Shown piece after piece: positions 57,074 to 64,000 of a stretch of DNA of 64,000 nucleotides; within the stretch, counting starts at the first letter, position 1; each line of letters starts with the position of its first letter. The DNA lies in NCBI GenBank assembly GCA_005223035.1, contig NJBK01000003.1, positions 62,001-126,000 of the forward strand, written 5' to 3'. The DNA is from Chloroflexi bacterium B3_Chlor. GTDB taxonomy: Bacteria; Chloroflexota; Anaerolineae; UBA7937; B3-Chlor. The translations under genes were made by a program, and so were the position numbers. The notes under the pieces were generated by a model. That model ran no database searches, had not been told where the DNA came from, and worked only from the letters and a program-made list of their open reading frames with translations.

Positions 57074-57979
57074 TTAGGATCCTCTACCGCCCCCAGTCGG
57101 CGCGAACCGCGTCAAAACCACGCCACCCAGTACCACTACAGCGCCCAGTGCCTGCAAAGGTGCCAGCCTCTCCCCTAAGGTGGTAAAGGCTATCACTATC
57201 GCCACTGGAGGTATGAGATTGTTGTAGATCGCGGTTCTGCTGGCGCCTATCTCACCGATACTCTTGAACCAAATCACGAACGCGATGCCCGCACCCAGGA
57301 CGGTGGTAAATGCCAGGGCGAGCCAACCAGTCAGTGACACACGAGCCCATTGCTGGGCCCGCATCTCCGGCCAGGCGAGGAGAACGAGGAACAAGCTTCC
57401 GCACACCATAGCCACGCTCATCACTCGGAGTGCCGAGTACCGCCGCAATGGCCTCTTCGAGATGACTCCGCTCGAAGCTGTCAACGCTGCAGCGATGAGA
57501 GTCAAGATGTCTCCCCGAACGTTCTCCCAGGTAAGGGCCACACGCCCCCCCGTACCCCACACCGTCATAGCCACGCCTCCAAAGGAGAGTAGAATGCCCA
57601 CAATTTGCAGGCGAGCGATTCTCTCCTGTCTCGATCCAGCAGCGAACATCGCGGTCCATGCCGGCACCGTGGCTAGGATCAGAGACGAGTTGGTAGCTGT
57701 GGTGTAGTGGAGTCCTAGGGTGAAGAACACCTGATAGACTCCTACGGCCGTCAAGCCCACCAGGAACACCCAGAACCAGTCCTCCCGCTTGATTATGGGC
57801 CTGCCTTCCGCCACCCATACCCAGACAAGCAGCAGCAGCGCCGCACCCGAGAAGCGCACGGCAGCGAATGCCAAGGGGGATATCTCTCTCAGCCCCACTT
57901 TGACAACACTGAAAGTAGCTGCCCAGATCACCACGACGCACAGCACCAACATGTCTGTTCGGGTCAACTGCAGTCTCAT
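57074..57979 (-). CDS. EamA/DMT-family transporter under T-box control
   Basis: A 301-residue protein with ten membrane helices in two EamA repeats (first repeat from VVIWAATFSVVKVGLREISP, second from NVRGDILTLIAAALTASSG; the ending TLGERLAPLQALGAVVVLGGVVL is typical). The start ATG 57979 has GGAAGG upstream and lies just behind the T-box terminator. The superfamily includes RhtA-type threonine/homoserine and other amino-acid exporters. The T-box and the thrS gene downstream suggest a threonine-linked substrate, though direction of transport is unknown. Confidence 0.88.
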   Translation of the reverse strand: MRLQLTRTDMLVLCVVVIWAATFSVVKVGLREISPLAFAAVRFSGAALLLLVWVWVAEGRPIIKREDWFWVFLVGLTAVGVYQVFFTLGLHYTTATNSSLILATVPAWTAMFAAGSRQERIARLQIVGILLSFGGVAMTVWGTGGRVALTWENVRGDILTLIAAALTASSGVISKRPLRRYSALRVMSVAMVCGSLFLVLLAWPEMRAQQWARVSLTGWLALAFTTVLGAGIAFVIWFKSIGEIGASRTAIYNNLIPPVAIVIAFTTLGERLAPLQALGAVVVLGGVVLTRFAPTGGGRGS

Positions 57980-57997
57980 CCACCTTCCCTTGTGAAT

Positions 57998-58029
57998 AAA
58001 CAACAAACTCTCGCCTTTTGGGGCGAGAG
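57998..58029 (-). terminator. T-box terminator hairpin
   Basis: CTCTCGCC (58008-58015) pairs with GGCGAGAG (58022-58029) and is followed on the minus strand by TTTGTTGTTT. Confidence 0.9.
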
Positions 58030-58250
58030 GCTTCCCGCGGTTCCACCCAATTCTGGCAACGGATTCCCGTTGCCCTCATCATGGCTGATAACGGACGCCT
58101 CCGCGACCCCATACTCAGGACCATCTCTCATCCCTTTCCGGAGCCAGGCTCCCGGGTGGTTTTCCCTGAGGCCCTTGCTGGGGGGCTTCCAGTCTTCGAC
58201 CCCTCCTCCCTGGTGGCGGCACCTCAGGTACTCGTCCCGCTCGTCGCCTT
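57998..58250 (-). ncRNA. T-box riboswitch, candidate Thr specifier
   Basis: The minus strand carries the T-box signature GGGTGGAACCGCGG (58034-58048), a Stem I with the GACGAGTACCTG/CCTCAGG pairing and the apical GAAGACTGGAAG loop, and a terminator hairpin. The internal-loop 3' side reads GAAAACCA; the canonical position gives ACC (58158-58160), a Thr codon. AAC is a register alternative. A Thr codon fits thrS downstream. Uncharged tRNA-Thr should stabilise the antiterminator and allow transcription of the EamA and thrS genes. Confidence 0.9.
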
Positions 58251-58292
58251 TCGGTTCATATTGGTCAGCATCCCCACGCTGACCCCTGTCAG

Positions 58293-58366
<74 letters not shown>

Positions 58367-58377
58367 AGATCAAACTC

Positions 58378-58406
58378 ATTATAGCACTGAAAAGCACAGG
58401 TGGCAA
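58378..58406 (-). promoter_or_regulatory. Promoter of tRNA-Val (and probably T-box-EamA-thrS)
   Basis: On the minus strand TTGCCA (58401-58406), 17 bp, TATAAT (58378-58383), 11 nt before the tRNA. Confidence 0.8.
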
Positions 58407-58455
58407 GTACTGCTCCCGAAACATGGCCGGCACGGCTCAACACCCACCCACGCGC

Positions 58456-58484
58456 TTGACATCCCGCTGTAGCTGTAGCATACT
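58456..58484 (+). promoter_or_regulatory. Promoter of the aminotransferase/cyclodeaminase pair
   Basis: TTGACA (58456-58461), 17 bp, CATACT (58479-58484), about 150 nt before the start codon. Confidence 0.65.
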
Positions 58485-58643
58485 ACTGCTTGACGGACCT
58501 GCGCCAGTGTTCCGGATCGTCGGCCGGGACTCTAACTCTAGCCCTCATTCCTGAGAGGGGGAACCCAATACGGCCGTGATTGGAGCTTGCTCGGGTCCGA
58601 GACAAAGCCTATGCCCTAGAACGCAAACTCTCGGGGGAGCCGA

Positions 58644-59798
58644 ATGGACGCCTTGGTCAGCCCAGACGTATTTCCAGCAGCGCGTCGATACGCCTACCTC
58701 AACGCCGCATCAGTTGCTCTGATGCCGAAGATGGCAGCCGACGCCGCCCTGGACTGGCAAGAGGACTTGGCCACCAGGGGGACCGTGCACTTCGACGAGG
58801 AGGCTGAGGCCAAAGTGTTCGACGACTTGCGTCAGGCGGCCGCTGGTCTCCTAGGGGCCCAACCCGACGAGATCGCCGGTGGCTCCAACGCCTCTGAGGC
58901 ACTGTGCTCTGTCGCTTGGGCTCTCAGCCCTGGCGCAGACCGAAACGTAGTCAGCGCGCGCGTCGACCACCCCACCACAGTCTATCCCTGGTCGAGGGTG
59001 GCGCGCCTGACCGGCTGTGACGTGCGGCTCGCTCCGGACAAGGACGGCATAATAGACCCCAACGAACTCATGGGCCTCATAGACGACCGCACATCTGCTG
59101 TTTGCGTCAGCCATGTGCAATACTCAACTGGGCAACGCCTGGATTTGGCCGCATTGGCCGAAGTGGCCCACAGTCATGGGGCGATCCTGGTGGTTGATGC
59201 CACCCAGTCAGCAGGGGCTGTGCCCATAGACGTTGTCGCTGAGGACATAGACGTCCTGGTGGCATCTGGATATAAGTGGCTCTGCGGGCCTTTCGGCGCA
59301 GCCATACTCTTCGTCCGGCGCGATCTCCACGACAAACTCGAGCCTGGCCTGGTGGGCTGGCGCAGCGCAGAGCAGGTATGGGACTTTCGAGCTGACCGCT
59401 TGGAGTGGGCGCCAAGCGCCAGACGCTTCGAATTCGGTACAATGGCCTATGGTTGTGCCATAGGGCTGGCTACAGCTACCGAATACCTGCTCGAGATAAG
59501 TATTGAGAGAATACATCGCTACAACCTGGCGCTGACTGATCGCCTCGTTGAGGGGCTTGCCGAACTGGGCGCGCAGTTGGTGTCTCTTCCTGTGGAGGAT
59601 CAGCAGACTTCGATCGTGACTGTGCGGTTCCCTGGACAGGACCAAGGTCGAGTCGCCCGACGTTTGAATGAAGAGGAAGTGGTAGTCTCGCCGCGCATCG
59701 GCGCTATTCGCCTTTCACCGCACCTGTACAACACCGCCGATGACATAGATCGAGCTCTGGAAACCCTGAAGGAGATACTCAAGGAAGACGAAACCTGA
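58644..59798 (+). CDS. Class V aminotransferase (cysteine desulfurase/isopenicillin epimerase-like)
   Basis: A 384-residue fold-type I PLP enzyme. It has the N-terminal YLNAASVALMP, GGSNASEALCSVAWAL for the cofactor phosphate, VDATQSAGAVPIDV with the PLP-contacting Asp, and the Schiff-base Lys in ASGYKWLCGPFG (about residue 212). There is no cysteine-desulfurase-type active-site Cys loop that I can recognise, so an amino-acid lyase or transaminase is possible. GGGGAG precedes the ATG. It is followed after 61 nt by an ornithine cyclodeaminase homologue, which suggests joint work on an amino acid or imine. Confidence 0.88.
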   Translation: MDALVSPDVFPAARRYAYLNAASVALMPKMAADAALDWQEDLATRGTVHFDEEAEAKVFDDLRQAAAGLLGAQPDEIAGGSNASEALCSVAWALSPGADRNVVSARVDHPTTVYPWSRVARLTGCDVRLAPDKDGIIDPNELMGLIDDRTSAVCVSHVQYSTGQRLDLAALAEVAHSHGAILVVDATQSAGAVPIDVVAEDIDVLVASGYKWLCGPFGAAILFVRRDLHDKLEPGLVGWRSAEQVWDFRADRLEWAPSARRFEFGTMAYGCAIGLATATEYLLEISIERIHRYNLALTDRLVEGLAELGAQLVSLPVEDQQTSIVTVRFPGQDQGRVARRLNEEEVVVSPRIGAIRLSPHLYNTADDIDRALETLKEILKEDET

Positions 59799-59859
59799 GA
59801 AATAACCGCATGGACTAGCCGCACCAATCTCTTAAATCAGATCGGCTGGGAGGACATAT

Positions 59860-60846
59860 ATGGAGATGTTGGTAGTTGGAGAGGCGGACATCCGCCGATC
59901 GGTAGATCTTGAGGAGGCCATATCAACCGTGGAGGAGGGCTTCACCCACCTCGCAGCTGGAGAGGTCAATCTACCACCGGTGATGAGCCTCGAGTTGCCC
60001 GAGCGCAGGGGGGAGTTACACGTTAAGGGCGCACATATTGCAGATGCCTCGAGCTTCGTTGTCAAGCTGGCCACCGGCTTCTATGATAATCCCCTCATCG
60101 GCCTGCCCAGCGGAGGCGGCATGATGCTGGTCTTCAGTGCTCGTACCGGGTTCCCTGAGGCCCTGCTGTTGGACAACGGCTATCTCACAGATCTTAGGAC
60201 GGCGGCGGCTGGTGCCATTGCCGCCAAGTACCTGGCAAAGCAGGAGCTGAGCACCGTGGGAGTCGTGGGGGCCGGAGCGCAAGGACGATACCAAGTCATG
60301 GCATTGGCCAAAGTGAGGCGGTTCGAGAAGTTGCTCGCATATGACATCGATCGAGAGAGGCTAGAGCGCTACGTCAAGGAGATGCCGGAAACCATCGGAG
60401 TCAACTGCCAGGCCGTCGAAAGCGTTCAGAAGGTCGTCACCGAAAGTGATCTCCTCGTGACCGCCACGCCTGCCACCGAGCCCTACGTGCGCGCCCGGTG
60501 GGTCCATCCCGGACTGCACATCACAGCGATGGGCTCGGATTCGCCGGACAAGCAAGAACTGGCAAGCGAGGTGTTGGCGCGGGCTGACCTTCTGGTCTGT
60601 GACCTTAGGGTCCAGTGCTTCGAGCGAGGAGAACTCCACCACGGGTTGCGGGAAGGGACCATTGCGGAGGAGGATGAAATAGTGGAACTGGGCGAGCTCA
60701 CCTCGGGGCGCCACCCTGGCCGCACCGACGATTCCCAGGTGACCATATGCGACCTAACCGGTGTTGGCGTTCAAGACGCTGGCATAGCAACGCTCGCCTA
60801 CGAAAAAGCGCTACAGAGCGGTCTGGGCTCTTCGCTCGAACTATGA
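59860..60846 (+). CDS. Ornithine cyclodeaminase/mu-crystallin-family protein
   Basis: A 328-residue protein of the family that includes ornithine cyclodeaminase, alanine dehydrogenase and ketimine reductase. It has ELHVKGAHIADASSFVVKLATGFYDN near the N terminus, DNGYLTDLRTAAAGAIAAKYLA, the Rossmann loop VGVVGAGAQGRYQV (about residue 130) and the C-terminal VTICDLTGVGVQDAGIATLAY. GGGAGG precedes the ATG. It binds NAD(P) and acts on an imino or amino acid; which of the family activities applies is not clear. Confidence 0.88.
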   Translation: MEMLVVGEADIRRSVDLEEAISTVEEGFTHLAAGEVNLPPVMSLELPERRGELHVKGAHIADASSFVVKLATGFYDNPLIGLPSGGGMMLVFSARTGFPEALLLDNGYLTDLRTAAAGAIAAKYLAKQELSTVGVVGAGAQGRYQVMALAKVRRFEKLLAYDIDRERLERYVKEMPETIGVNCQAVESVQKVVTESDLLVTATPATEPYVRARWVHPGLHITAMGSDSPDKQELASEVLARADLLVCDLRVQCFERGELHHGLREGTIAEEDEIVELGELTSGRHPGRTDDSQVTICDLTGVGVQDAGIATLAYEKALQSGLGSSLEL

Positions 60847-60930
60847 CGCTTCCCGCGCAACAGCGCGACTGCTAGATTACGGCTCTGTCCTGGCGCGCCG
60901 CCCCGCCCTGCCCGTGAATCAGATCCGTCT

Positions 60931-61145
60931 TCAGTCCCTCCTTTCAGGCCTGGATGAGACGTCGTGCATCAGATCCTTTAGACCAGGATAGCTCGCCACG
61001 TACTTCTGTAGGTAGAAGTCACGGACTTCCTTCTTCACCGGGTCCGGTCGGCTCCAGAGTACACATTCGGCGTGGAAAGAGACAGCACGTGCAGTGCACC
61101 AAGGTACTCTTCCGGGTAGAAGTGGGTATGCAAGTCTACTCTCAT
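60931..61145 (-). pseudogene. Decayed amidohydrolase, coupled to the ThDP enzyme gene
   Basis: ATG 61145 overlaps the stop of the ThDP-enzyme gene (ATGA). The frame starts MRVDLHTHFYPEEYLGALH, the metal-binding N terminus of the amidohydrolase (ACMSD-like) family, then jumps to VLSLSTPNVYSG, which in intact relatives lies some 40 or more residues later, and stops at 61035. A different frame further on stays open to 60931 (DPVKKEVRDFYLQKY, then a short tail) and may be another fragment. Deletions and frameshift have left about 215 nt of a gene that should exceed 900 nt. Confidence 0.6.
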
Positions 61146-62824
61146 CCCGCGCTCCCTCTCAGCCAGCGCTCAGGCGACGGAAATGGGAAGTCGTAGCCTG
61201 AAACGACATCCACGATCACCGGAGAATCCGCCGACAACGCCTTCTCGAAAGCACCCCTCAATTCCGAATCGTCCTCCACCCTGATGCCGACGGCACCGAA
61301 GCTCTCCGCCAACTTGGCGAAATCGGGGCTCCTCAATTGGGTCTGATAAGTCCGACCGAAGTCGAGCATCTGCAGCGCGTGTATCATGCCATACCTACTG
61401 TCGTTCAATATGACCATGATCACATTGGAGTCCATCTCAAGCGCAGTGCCGAAGTCGCTGCACGCCATCAAGAACGCCCCATCGCCAGTAATCCCTACCA
61501 CCTGTCTCTCTGGGTACACGAGCTTCGCAGCAATGGCGCCTGGCAGGGCGAATCCCATCGCACCCCAGGACCCAGGCTCTATCAACGTCTGCGTCCCGTG
61601 AACCTCGAGCCACTTCGAAGTCCATTCCCCATGGTTGCCAATGTCGCGCACGATCAGAGCATCCTCGTCGAGCAACGGCACGAGTTCCTTCAGAGCCAGC
61701 GCGAAGTGAAGGGGTTTGTGGCCTCGATACCTCTCCACGTCCTGATTCATGCCCTTCCGGAGGGTCTCCTTCATTTCGGCAATCCGTTTGGCGATGTTTC
61801 GGTCGGGCACCTTCTTCGCGGCCCCGGTGCGTGCTATCAACTCCTTCAGCATAGCTTTGCAGTCCACCGCCGCGCTGATGGACGCCTGACCTGCAACTTC
61901 ACTCTCTCCCTGCGGTGTCAGGAAGATGTAGTTGCGCGGAGCGCACTCGTCCAGGAGCTCCGCCGCAGTCGTGCCGGCACGCATACCGATGACCAGAAGG
62001 ACATCGGACTCCTCGACGAGTTGAAGAGGAAACGGATTGGGAAGAAAAGTGCCGATGGCACCGGCGTTGAGAGGATGTGTCGCGGGAAGCACATCAATAG
62101 CATCGCGAGGGAATACCACGGGCGCCTCCAGCAGCTCCGCCAGCGTCGCCAACTCCGCATTTGCGCCGGAGGCCCGCACGCCCTTGCCAGCACAGATAAC
62201 GGGATTCCGCACGGAAAGTAGCATCTCCGCCACCCGCTCAGCCAGGCCCGTGTCCGCTAGAATGCTCCCGCTAGGCTCCCTTTCATACGTCCGCACGTCT
62301 GTGGGTTGCTCTTTAAACAGATCTTCGGGTATATCCACATGTACCGGGCCCGGACGTCCACTGTTGGCAATAGAGAAGGCACGGGCCAGGATCCCGGGAA
62401 TGTCCTCCGTCTCATCTACACGCACTGACCATTTTGTGACCGGCCCGAAGACCTTGTGCAGAAACTCCGAGTCGTCAAGACCATGAAAGATCCCCTTTTT
62501 CGCGCGGCGCGGCACAGTTCCAGAAATGTGGACCACGGGAGAGGCAGCGCTATACGCCTGAGCCACCCCAGTCACCGAATTAGTCGCCCCGGGTCCTGCC
62601 GTCACTAGACAGACACCGGGGCGTTGGGTCAGCCTGCCGTACATGTCCGCCATCAGCGCGGCGTTGTTCTCGTGTTTGCTCGACACCCACCTTATGCTCC
62701 TGGCGTCGCGAAGGGAATCGCAGATGGCCAGAATGTGAGAACCTGCCAGCCCGAAGACGATCTCAACTTCCTCTGCCAATAGGGCATCTACAACGGCCTG
62801 GCCCGCTGTCCTTTTTTCCATCAT
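61142..62824 (-). CDS. Thiamine-diphosphate enzyme, acetolactate synthase large-subunit-like
   Basis: A 560-residue protein with the three-domain layout of the family: the catalytic Glu in SSKHENNAALMADMYGR (about residue 52), VTAGPGATNSVTGVAQAY, the central dehydrogenase-like domain, and the ThDP/Mg motif GDGAFLMACSDFGTALEM...LND near residue 425. No acetolactate synthase small subunit or ilv genes are near, so it may be an oxo-acid decarboxylase, sulfopyruvate-like or other carboligase rather than IlvB. It overlaps a decayed amidohydrolase gene by ATGA. Confidence 0.85.
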   Translation of the reverse strand: MMEKRTAGQAVVDALLAEEVEIVFGLAGSHILAICDSLRDARSIRWVSSKHENNAALMADMYGRLTQRPGVCLVTAGPGATNSVTGVAQAYSAASPVVHISGTVPRRAKKGIFHGLDDSEFLHKVFGPVTKWSVRVDETEDIPGILARAFSIANSGRPGPVHVDIPEDLFKEQPTDVRTYEREPSGSILADTGLAERVAEMLLSVRNPVICAGKGVRASGANAELATLAELLEAPVVFPRDAIDVLPATHPLNAGAIGTFLPNPFPLQLVEESDVLLVIGMRAGTTAAELLDECAPRNYIFLTPQGESEVAGQASISAAVDCKAMLKELIARTGAAKKVPDRNIAKRIAEMKETLRKGMNQDVERYRGHKPLHFALALKELVPLLDEDALIVRDIGNHGEWTSKWLEVHGTQTLIEPGSWGAMGFALPGAIAAKLVYPERQVVGITGDGAFLMACSDFGTALEMDSNVIMVILNDSRYGMIHALQMLDFGRTYQTQLRSPDFAKLAESFGAVGIRVEDDSELRGAFEKALSADSPVIVDVVSGYDFPFPSPERWLRGSAG

Positions 62825-62905
62825 CTTTTAGACCTCATCGTACGAAAAGGCTCCCCCAGAAGGATGTCCAACTCTGTGATAGTCCCAGCAGTGCCGTTCA
62901 ACATC

Positions 62906-63592
62906 TCAGGAATCATGTTCCTTGCGCACGAAGTAGATAGTTGGCAAACTCACAACCGTTACAGCTCCCTTGAGTAGTACATTGGCCTGGAAAATGGACC
63001 ATACGACACTGGTAGGGTAAACACCACCAAAGGCCGCCCAGCAGAAAATGAGACTGTCCAGGGGAATACTGATGCTATTACTAACCAATACACGCATCCA
63101 CTGAAAGCGTCGGGTTATCTTCGTTACCCAGAGATGATATGCCTCGGTATCTACAAGTTCTGCAAGAACTTCTGCGATGATGGAAGCGGTGACGATGCGC
63201 CACACCGGAGAGAGTACAGCATTCCAATCTGGCTGTGGAGCAGCGGCAGGGTCATAGGGTAGTTGGCTCACGAACCAGAATAGGCCAGCCATAAACAGGT
63301 TGATCAGGGCAGCAGCTATGATGATGACTCGTGCCCCACGTCGTCCGGTGACTTTGTGCACCAAATCACGCAGTGTGAACGTGATAGGATATATCAAGGT
63401 CCCAGCATCCATTGACATGCCAGCGAACAACACTATCTTCAGGCTCGCGATGTCTGCAAGCATCTGGGCTGCAATATACGCCGCTGTTACCAGGATTACA
63501 TCAATCATCTCTCCTCGTTCTACGGTCGCCATCGGCTCTAGTACGAGGCGATCACTCAGACCATTACCATCTTGCGCAGTAGATTCTGCCAC
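62906..63592 (-). CDS. VUT-family membrane protein (YhhQ/queuosine-precursor transporter-like)
   Basis: A 228-residue protein with about six membrane helices. Family marks are ILVTAAYIAAQMLADIASLKIV, the pattern YPITFTLRDLVHKVTGRRGAR, and the C-terminal SNSISIPLDSLIFCWAAFGG. Members import 7-cyano- or 7-aminomethyl-7-deazaguanine for queuosine. The reading frame begins with GTG 63592; internal ATGs at 63532 and 63508 are possible starts, and none has a convincing ribosome site at normal spacing. Confidence 0.82.
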   Translation of the reverse strand: MAESTAQDGNGLSDRLVLEPMATVERGEMIDVILVTAAYIAAQMLADIASLKIVLFAGMSMDAGTLIYPITFTLRDLVHKVTGRRGARVIIIAAALINLFMAGLFWFVSQLPYDPAAAPQPDWNAVLSPVWRIVTASIIAEVLAELVDTEAYHLWVTKITRRFQWMRVLVSNSISIPLDSLIFCWAAFGGVYPTSVVWSIFQANVLLKGAVTVVSLPTIYFVRKEHDS

Positions 63593-63861
63593 ATTTCGGA
63601 AAACTCATCAAGTCGCATCGCAACCAGGTTGGACCAATACAACACCCTGGCCCATGAAGCTGAGAGTGGACGCTAGCCATGATCCCACCCGCGTAAACGC
63701 CTGCGACCAGGCCAACCCCACGCCCAACACGGGTCTATACAACGACGCCGAACTGACGGTGGACGGCATCCCCAATCACGGGCGGGGTAGGCAAGACCAG
63801 CATGCCCTGCGTTGCCGGTGCTGTGGCTTTGGAAGCTCAACTACATAGAGTCGTACGCAAC

Positions 63862-63890
63862 TTGACAGGATTTCCTTTTTATGTTACAAT
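63862..63890 (+). promoter_or_regulatory. Promoter of the ArsR-type regulator
   Basis: TTGACA (63862-63867), 17 bp, TACAAT (63885-63890), about 40 nt before the start codon. The stretch 63593-63861 holds no convincing gene. Confidence 0.8.
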
Positions 63891-63891
63891 A

Positions 63892-63912
63892 TATCAGAAT
63901 TCGCGAATATAG
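63892..63912 (+). promoter_or_regulatory. Candidate operator for the ArsR-type regulator
   Basis: A palindrome centred on ATTCGCGAAT (63899-63908), flanked by ATAT on each side, sits right after the -10 box, where SmtB/ArsR repressors usually bind to control their own genes. Confidence 0.5.
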
Positions 63913-63930
63913 CAATAAGGTGAGTTAGGC

Positions 63931-64000
63931 ATGGACGAGGAGGGATACAGGTTACAGGCGCGTATGGTGAAAGCCCTGGCTCATCCGACACGGTTGAGGA
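63931..64000 (+). CDS. ArsR/SmtB-family regulator, N-terminal part (cut by window edge)
   Basis: Twenty-three codons are visible: MDEEGYRLQARMVKALAHPTRLR. The phrase KALAHPTRLR is the classic opening of ArsR/SmtB winged-helix repressors. AAGGTGAG precedes the ATG, and a promoter with a palindrome lies upstream. The rest, including any metal-binding cysteines, lies beyond the window. Confidence 0.8.
   Translation, partial: MDEEGYRLQARMVKALAHPTRLR

Noticed and set aside
63654-63848. 64-codon plus-strand ORF with a CRCC tail
   Set aside because: No ribosome site, no promoter and no family resemblance.

Overview
The window looks like a chromosomal segment of an uncultured, probably anaerobic Chloroflexota bacterium, possibly Dehalococcoidia-related. 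The evidence is the 16S/23S character, lipoproteins with long Thr-Pro linkers, PPC-domain proteins, a PatA/PimA-type inositol-lipid cluster and TTGACA-17-TATAMT promoters. The phylum is an inference from these features, since no search was run. Base composition and coding density are even, and no phage, IS element or CRISPR array was seen.

Region 1 (1-16500, all minus strand) is the most interesting part. Two adjacent transcription units encode a B12-type acyl-CoA mutase large subunit, HyuA/HyuB ring-opening hydrolase subunits and a V4R protein. These are followed by a TrpB2-type tryptophan synthase, a SerK/SbnI-like free-serine kinase, indolepyruvate:ferredoxin oxidoreductase (IorA, IorB), a three-subunit molybdenum hydroxylase, a class III CoA-transferase and a HisC-like aminotransferase that runs off the left edge. 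Enzyme class by enzyme class this matches the published anaerobic indoleacetate pathway of Azoarcus/Aromatoleum (Mo hydroxylase, hydantoinase-like opening, CoA-transferase, B12 mutase), with a tryptophan/indolepyruvate front end added. I propose a tryptophan or indole degradation locus.

Region 2 (16500-30200) holds housekeeping and membrane genes: CorA with an LPG-synthase-type membrane protein, a PDZ-only protein with HtrA, a Ca2+/H+ antiporter with a P-loop kinase, a Ser/Thr pseudokinase and FtsH. It ends with a five-gene minus-strand operon (SRPBCC, 2-hydroxyacid dehydrogenase, SCP2, FGGY kinase, class II aldolase). Region 3 (30200-39900) has a PPC lipoprotein, a MacAB-like export operon with an internally duplicated permease and a TolB-like lipoprotein, and an AAA ATPase fused to a winged-helix domain.

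Region 4 (40200-46350) is a complete minus-strand rRNA operon: 16S, a small membrane-protein gene in the spacer, tRNA-Ile, tRNA-Ala, 23S, 5S. It is driven by two near-perfect tandem promoters. Region 5 (46500-54800) carries a CPBP protease and a GT39-like transferase. Divergently from these runs an inositol-lipid operon: inositol-1-phosphate synthase, two acyltransferases, a PHP phosphoesterase, a PimA-like glycosyltransferase and a CDP-alcohol phosphatidyltransferase.

Region 6 (54800-64000) has tRNA-Val followed by a T-box riboswitch with a candidate Thr specifier, an EamA transporter and a threonyl-tRNA synthetase without a TGS domain, apparently one transcription unit. It then has a class V aminotransferase with an ornithine-cyclodeaminase homologue, a ThDP enzyme coupled to a decayed amidohydrolase, a VUT/QueT-type transporter and the start of an ArsR-type regulator with its own promoter and operator.
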